10,302 bases of DNA from Vibrio nitrifigilis (GTDB lineage Bacteria > Pseudomonadota > Gammaproteobacteria > Enterobacterales > Vibrionaceae): the NCBI RefSeq assembly GCF_015686695.1, contig NZ_JADPMR010000008.1, positions 1 through 10,302 on the forward strand, read 5' to 3'. Below are positions 6,591 through 10,302 of the stretch, piece after piece (position 1 is the first letter of the stretch; each line of letters starts with the position of its first letter). The notes beneath the pieces were generated by a model. The model was not told the DNA's origin. It made no database searches and saw only the letters and a program-made list of their open reading frames with translations. The position numbers and the translations under genes were made by a program.

Positions 6591-6980
6591 ATGGTAGCTG
6601 CGTTAGCTAGACCGGGACGAGAGCTTGCTAAGCAATTGTTATTGATCCAGTTGGGCGCGGTTATGGTTGTGGCAACAGGAATGGCTGTTGTGGTTAATGC
6701 TGAATGGGGATTTTCTGCGCTAATAGGTGGTGGCATTTTTGTCATTGCTAATGCTGTATTCGCGCTGTTCGCTTTCATGTTTAGTGGGGCTCGTGCTGCA
6801 AAACGTATCACGGCGTCTTTCTACACAGGTGAAGCTCTTAAAATCCTCATTACCATTGCACTATTTTCTGCTGCTTACATGTATGTCCAGGTGGAACTTG
6901 TTCCCCTGAAACTAACCTATTTGCTGGTACTAGGTATTAATATCTTTGCACCAGTACTATTCATTAACAACAAAAAATAG
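6591..6980 (+). CDS. atpI: F1Fo ATP synthase subunit I (AtpI)
   Basis: AtpI is a small inner-membrane protein, not part of the final enzyme, that helps assemble the c-ring or stabilise the complex. The 129 aa are strongly hydrophobic, with four likely membrane segments at about residues 16-35, 41-63, 83-100 and 105-125. The conserved glycine-rich LIGGGIFVIANAVFALF lies in the second. A basic loop (SGARAAKRI) separates the two hairpins. The ATG at 6591 is preceded by GGGGTAAG. It is the first gene of the atp operon, 8 nt before atpB, which is its standard position. The frame is intact. Confidence 0.92.
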   Translation: MVAALARPGRELAKQLLLIQLGAVMVVATGMAVVVNAEWGFSALIGGGIFVIANAVFALFAFMFSGARAAKRITASFYTGEALKILITIALFSAAYMYVQVELVPLKLTYLLVLGINIFAPVLFINNKK

Positions 6981-6988
6981 GATGAGTT

Positions 6989-7819
6989 ATGGCTGCGCCA
7001 GGTGAAGCGCTAACACCGTCCGGTTACATTGAGCACCATTTGTCTAACTTATCATTGGCTCGTATTTCTGAGCACTATGATTTGGGGTGGCAAATAAGTG
7101 AGACAAGTTTCTGGAACGTTCATATCGATAGCCTGTTTTTTTCTGTGTTTACTGGATTGATCTTCCTTTGGATGTTCCGTTCAGTTTCTAAGAAAGCAAC
7201 AGTGGGTGTACCAGGCAAGCTGCAGTGTTTTGTTGAGATGGTAGTTGAATTTGTCGACCAAAACGTCAAAGAGACTTTCCATGGACGCAATGCGCTAATT
7301 GCTCCGCTGGCACTAACTATCTTTTGTTGGGTATTGCTAATGAACATCATGGACCTTGTGCCCATCGATTTCTTGCCTTACTCAGCACAGCATCTGTTAG
7401 GGGTTCCTTATTTAAAAGTGGTTCCTTCTGCTGATGTGAATATCACCATGGCTATGGCTCTAGGTGTTTTTGCTTTGATGATTTTTTACAGCATCAAAGT
7501 GAAAGGCTTAGGTGGGTTCGTGAAAGAATTGGCTCTACATCCATTCAATCACCCTGTCATGATTCCGTTTAACCTACTTATTGAAGTGGTGTCGTTGCTG
7601 GCGAAACCGTTATCACTGGGTATGCGTCTATTCGGTAACATGTTTGCGGGTGAGGTTGTATTCATTCTTTGTGCGGCGATGTTGCCTTGGTGGTTACAAT
7701 GGATCGGTTCACTTCCGTGGGCTATTTTCCATATTCTGGTAATTTTGATTCAAGCATTTGTGTTCATGATGTTGACTATCGTTTATCTGTCAATGGCACA
7801 CGAAGACTCGGATCATTAA
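6989..7819 (+). CDS. atpB: F1Fo ATP synthase subunit a
   Basis: Subunit a forms the proton half-channels of Fo against the c-ring in the inner membrane. The protein is 276 aa, close to the E. coli length of 271. The essential arginine is Arg213 in SLGMRLFGNMFAGEVV, with Asn217 and Glu222 after it. His248 and Gln255 follow in the last helices (FHILVILIQAFVFMML). All are three positions beyond their E. coli counterparts (Arg210, Asn214, Glu219, His245, Gln252). The N-terminus MAAPGEALTPSGYIEHHL and the C-terminus AHEDSDH are Vibrio-like as I recall. The start is preceded by AGGATGAG. A longer gap of 69 nt, rich in T, separates it from atpE. Confidence 0.97.
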   Translation: MAAPGEALTPSGYIEHHLSNLSLARISEHYDLGWQISETSFWNVHIDSLFFSVFTGLIFLWMFRSVSKKATVGVPGKLQCFVEMVVEFVDQNVKETFHGRNALIAPLALTIFCWVLLMNIMDLVPIDFLPYSAQHLLGVPYLKVVPSADVNITMAMALGVFALMIFYSIKVKGLGGFVKELALHPFNHPVMIPFNLLIEVVSLLAKPLSLGMRLFGNMFAGEVVFILCAAMLPWWLQWIGSLPWAIFHILVILIQAFVFMMLTIVYLSMAHEDSDH

Positions 7820-7888
7820 TTTTTTATATTTTGTTTTTTTAAAGCTTTTATTGGGCACTTTAGCCAACAATTATAATTGGAGATAGTA
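7817..7888 (+). promoter_or_regulatory. U-rich translation-initiation region of atpE
   Basis: The stretch between atpB and atpE is extremely T-rich (7817-7850 is almost all A and T, with a T7 run), followed by TTGGGCACTTTAGCCAA and then TTGGAG, the ribosome binding site. In E. coli the atpE leader is a U-rich translational enhancer that lets subunit c be made in the excess needed for the c-ring. The same role here is inferred from position and composition. CCAA at 7864-7867 could pair with TTGG upstream (7851) or with the TTGG of the binding site (7877), but such pairing would be weak. Confidence 0.4.
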
Positions 7889-8143
7889 ATGGAAACTTTA
7901 CTGAGCTTTTCTGCAATCGCCGTAGGTATTATCGTCGGTCTTGCTTCTCTAGGTACAGCGATTGGTTTCGCTCTTCTAGGCGGTAAATTCCTTGAAGGCG
8001 CAGCTCGCCAACCTGAAATGGCTCCTATGCTGCAAGTTAAGATGTTCATCATCGCAGGTCTGCTCGATGCGGTTCCAATGATCGGTATCGTTATCGCACT
8101 TCTATTCACTTTCGCTAACCCGTTTGTTGGTCAACTAGGTTAA
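7889..8143 (+). CDS. atpE: F1Fo ATP synthase subunit c
   Basis: Subunit c is the hairpin proteolipid that forms the rotating ring. The 84 aa fold as two membrane helices (residues about 6-31 and 47-76) around the polar loop Arg40-Gln41-Pro42. The proton-carrying carboxylate is Asp60 in AGLLDAVPMIGI, the equivalent of E. coli Asp61. The residues around it do not show the glutamate/serine/threonine ligand pattern of sodium-type rings, so proton coupling is expected. The ATG at 7889 has TTGGAG five bases upstream; an in-frame TTG at 7877 lies inside that binding site and is unlikely to be used. Confidence 0.97.
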   Translation: METLLSFSAIAVGIIVGLASLGTAIGFALLGGKFLEGAARQPEMAPMLQVKMFIIAGLLDAVPMIGIVIALLFTFANPFVGQLG

Positions 8144-8158
8144 TCACGTATTTCCAGT

Positions 8159-8182
8159 GGCAAAACACATCTACGTTTTGCC
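8159..8182 (+). other. Hairpin between atpE and atpF
   Basis: GGCAAAAC and GTTTTGCC form a perfect 8-bp stem around an eight-base loop, followed by TTTGATT. It lies in the 79-nt gap after atpE. It could be a partial terminator or an mRNA-stabilising 3' end that helps set a high c-subunit yield relative to the downstream genes. This role is inferred. Confidence 0.45.
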
Positions 8183-8222
8183 TTTGATTAACATAAGTCT
8201 GTCCATATAGGGGGTAGCTGTT

Positions 8223-8693
8223 GTGAATATGAACGCAACTCTGCTAGGTCAAGCAGTCGCCTTTATCCTGTTTGTTTGGTTCTGCATGAAATATGTATGG
8301 CCACCAATCATTAAAGCGATTGAAGAACGTCAGCAAAAAATTGCTGATGGTTTGCAAGCCGCTGAGCGTGCAAAGAAAGATTTAGATCTAGCACAAGCCA
8401 ACGCTTCTGAACAAATGAAGGAAGCGAAGCGCACAGCAACAGAGGTCATTGAGCAAGCGAATAAACGTAAAGCTCAGATTTTGGATGAAGCTCGTGAACA
8501 GGCTCTGGAAGAACGCCAGAAGCTCCTGACTCAAGCAGAAGCTGAAATCGAAGCTGAACGTAATCGTGCACGCGATGAGCTGCGCAAACAAGTTGCTACT
8601 CTGGCTATCGCTGGTGCCGAGAAAATCTTAGAGCGTTCAATCGATAAAGATGCGCACAAAGATATTCTTGACAACGTAGCTGCAAAACTTTAA
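8223..8693 (+). CDS. atpF: F1Fo ATP synthase subunit b
   Basis: Subunit b is the peripheral stalk, a dimer with one N-terminal membrane helix and a long coiled coil reaching to F1. The 156 aa start MNMNATLLGQAVAFILFVWF (membrane helix at about residues 6-25), then WPPIIKAIEERQQKIADGL. They continue as charged heptad sequence with many Ala, Glu, Lys and Arg to ILERSIDKDAHKDIL. I chose the GTG at 8223 because GGGGG (8210-8214) is eight bases upstream; the ATG at 8229 would be 14 bases away. The resulting length is the one I recall for Vibrio AtpF. The frame is intact. Confidence 0.96.
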   Translation: MNMNATLLGQAVAFILFVWFCMKYVWPPIIKAIEERQQKIADGLQAAERAKKDLDLAQANASEQMKEAKRTATEVIEQANKRKAQILDEAREQALEERQKLLTQAEAEIEAERNRARDELRKQVATLAIAGAEKILERSIDKDAHKDILDNVAAKL

Positions 8694-8707
8694 CTCAGGG
8701 GGCGCTT

Positions 8708-9241
8708 ATGTCTGAACTGACTACTATTGCACGCCCCTATGCTAAAGCAGCATTTGATTTTGCGGTGGAGAAACAACAGTTAGATCAATGGTCTGAAATG
8801 TTGGTATTCGCTGCTGAAGTCGCAAACAACGCGCAAATTCATGAACTGATTACCAGTTCTCTCTCTGCCAATAAATTAGCAGAGGTTTTTATCGCAGTTT
8901 GTGGCGAACAGTTTGATGAATCTGGCCAGAACCTTATTAAGGTGATGGCAGAGAATGGCCGCTTAGCGGCTGTTCCTGAAGTCTGCGCTCAATATCATGT
9001 TCTGAAAAAAGAACATGAATCGAAAATCGATGTGGAAGTTATTTCTGCAAGCGAGCTTTCAGAGCAACAAAAAGCAGACATCAGCAGCAAACTAGAGCAG
9101 CGCCTCGAGCGTAAAGTTCTGCTGAATTGCAGTATAGATGAGACCCTACTAGCTGGGGTTGTAATTCGAGCCGGAGACTTAGTCATCGATAACTCAGCGC
9201 GTGGACGTTTACACCGTCTGAGCGATGCATTGCAGTCTTGA
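8708..9241 (+). CDS. atpH: F1Fo ATP synthase subunit delta
   Basis: Subunit delta caps F1 and ties the alpha subunits to the b-stalk. The protein is 177 aa, the same as E. coli AtpH. The N-terminal helical bundle begins with the family signature TIARPYAKAAFDFA. The C-terminal part contains the conserved LLAGVVIRAGDLVIDNSARG followed by RLHRLSDAL. AGGGGG precedes the ATG, 14 nt after the atpF stop, and atpA begins 13 nt after its stop, so the genes are tightly packed in one transcript. The frame is intact. Confidence 0.96.
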   Translation: MSELTTIARPYAKAAFDFAVEKQQLDQWSEMLVFAAEVANNAQIHELITSSLSANKLAEVFIAVCGEQFDESGQNLIKVMAENGRLAAVPEVCAQYHVLKKEHESKIDVEVISASELSEQQKADISSKLEQRLERKVLLNCSIDETLLAGVVIRAGDLVIDNSARGRLHRLSDALQS

Positions 9242-9254
9242 TGGGGATTGGAGC

Positions 9255-10302
9255 ATGCAACTTAATTCCACGGAAATAAGTGATCTTATTAAACAGCGTA
9301 TCGAATCTTTCGACGTTGTTAGTGAAGGTCGCAATGAAGGTACTATCGTTTCGGTAAGCGATGGTATTATCCGCATTCACGGTCTTAAAGACGTGATGCA
9401 GGGTGAAATGATTGAATTACCGGGTGGCCGTTATGCACTAGCACTTAACCTTGAGCGTGACTCGGTAGGTGCGGTTGTAATGGGCCCATATGCTGACCTT
9501 AAGGAAGGCACAAAAGTAACTGGTACTGGTCGTATTCTTGAAGTACCAGTTGGTCCTGAACTGCTTGGTCGTGTGGTTAACACTCTGGGTGAACCTATCG
9601 ATGGCAAAGGACCTCTTGAAGCAAAAATTACTTCTCCAGTTGAAGTGATTGCACCTGGCGTTATCGATCGTCAATCGGTAGATCAACCAGTTCAAACAGG
9701 TTACAAATCTGTTGACTCGATGATCCCAATTGGTCGTGGCCAGCGTGAATTGATCATCGGTGACCGTCAAACAGGTAAAACTGCGATGGCTATCGATGCG
9801 ATCATCAACCAGAAAGATTCTGGCATTTACTCTATCTACGTAGCTATCGGCCAAAAAGCGTCGACAATTGCTAACGTAGTACGTAAGTTAGAAGAGCACG
9901 ACGCACTTAAAAACACTATCATTGTGGTTGCGTCAGCATCTGAATCTGCTGCATTGCAATACCTTGCTCCTTACGCAGGTTGTGCAATGGGTGAATACTT
10001 CCGTGATCGCGGAGAAGATGCACTGATTGTTTATGATGATCTATCTAAACAAGCTGTGGCTTATCGTCAGATTTCTCTATTGCTACGTCGTCCACCAGGT
10101 CGTGAAGCATTCCCTGGTGACGTATTCTACTTACACTCTCGTTTACTAGAGCGTGCTGCTCGTGTAAGCGCAGAGTATGTAGAACGTTTCACTAACGGTG
10201 AAGTGAAAGGTAAGACTGGTTCATTGACAGCTCTACCTATCATCGAAACCCAAGCGGGTGACGTATCTGCATTCGTACCGACTACGTAATTTCTATTACC
10301 GA
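9255..10302 (+). CDS. atpA: F1Fo ATP synthase subunit alpha, first two thirds, with a frameshift near the window end
   Basis: Alpha is the non-catalytic nucleotide-binding subunit of the F1 hexamer. From ATG 9255 (GGGGA seven bases upstream) the protein reads 344 of the usual ~513 residues. It shows the N-terminal beta-barrel (GGRYALALNLERDSVG), the Walker A GDRQTGKT at 169-176, the Walker B LIVYDD at 257-262, and PPGREAFPGDVFY at 280-292. After AFVPT the sequence ACTACGTAATT meets a TAA at 10287-10289. One more A (ACTAACGTAATT) would continue as VPTNVISIT, the standard alpha sequence, to the window edge. The break falls in the conserved core of a gene needed for ATP synthase, so a sequencing error is more likely than real loss. 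Confidence 0.93.

Noticed and set aside
1..10302. CRISPR arrays, tRNA or rRNA genes, transposase genes, toxin-antitoxin or phage-defence genes
   Set aside because: No regularly spaced repeats, no tRNA-like or rRNA sequence and no recognisable proteins of these classes were seen.

Overview
The window reads as a member of the Vibrionaceae, most likely Vibrio. The ATP synthase subunits are Vibrio-like in sequence and length (AtpE 84 aa, AtpF 156 aa with a GTG start, AtpH 177 aa, AtpB ending in HEDSDH). The queF/syd/DUF2310 neighbourhood and the ParB-then-atpI order are also familiar from Vibrio chromosome I. This assignment comes from recalled families; no search was run.

Layout. (1) 1-1968, minus strand: queF (7-cyano-7-deazaguanine reductase, queuosine pathway), followed after 15 nt by an exported TPR-repeat protein that runs off the left edge. 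(2) 2065-3388, plus strand, divergent from queF: syd and a DUF2310 zinc-ribbon gene, one nucleotide apart. (3) 3389-3623: a strong hairpin between convergent genes, then a 171-bp element bounded by imperfect inverted repeats. (4) 3624-4681, minus strand: a two-TM potassium channel with an RCK-like cytoplasmic part, broken by a one-base deletion in an A6 run. (5) 4682-5003: an intergenic region with a good sigma-70 promoter reading right. (6) 5004-5764, plus strand: a DUF2170 (YjfI-like) gene and the first half of a PspA/IM30 (YjfJ-like) gene. (7) About 5765-6402: the PspA-like reading frame passes without a stop into the C-terminal three quarters of chromosome-partition protein ParB. (8) 6403-6590: the atp leader, with a perfect FNR-type palindrome and a sigma-70-like promoter. 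(9) 6591-10302: atpI-atpB-atpE-atpF-atpH-atpA, the F1Fo ATP synthase operon, with atpA cut by the right edge.

Two things stand out. First, the PspA-like/ParB join at about 5755-5770 puts two unrelated loci together. The second half of pspA, the N-terminal part of parB, and everything normally upstream of parB (parA, rsmG, mnmG) are absent. The join sits on an AAGCTT hexamer. Second, five genes or gene pieces each need one or two single inserted bases to restore a family-like protein: the K+ channel, PspA twice, the ParB tail, and atpA near residue 343. All are apparent one-base losses, several in short homopolymers. The simplest reading is a low-accuracy or chimeric sequence; real gene decay at the join is the alternative. 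I found no convincing evidence for a new biological system. The best biological leads are the FNR-type site ahead of the atp operon and the K+ channel/DUF2170/PspA membrane module.
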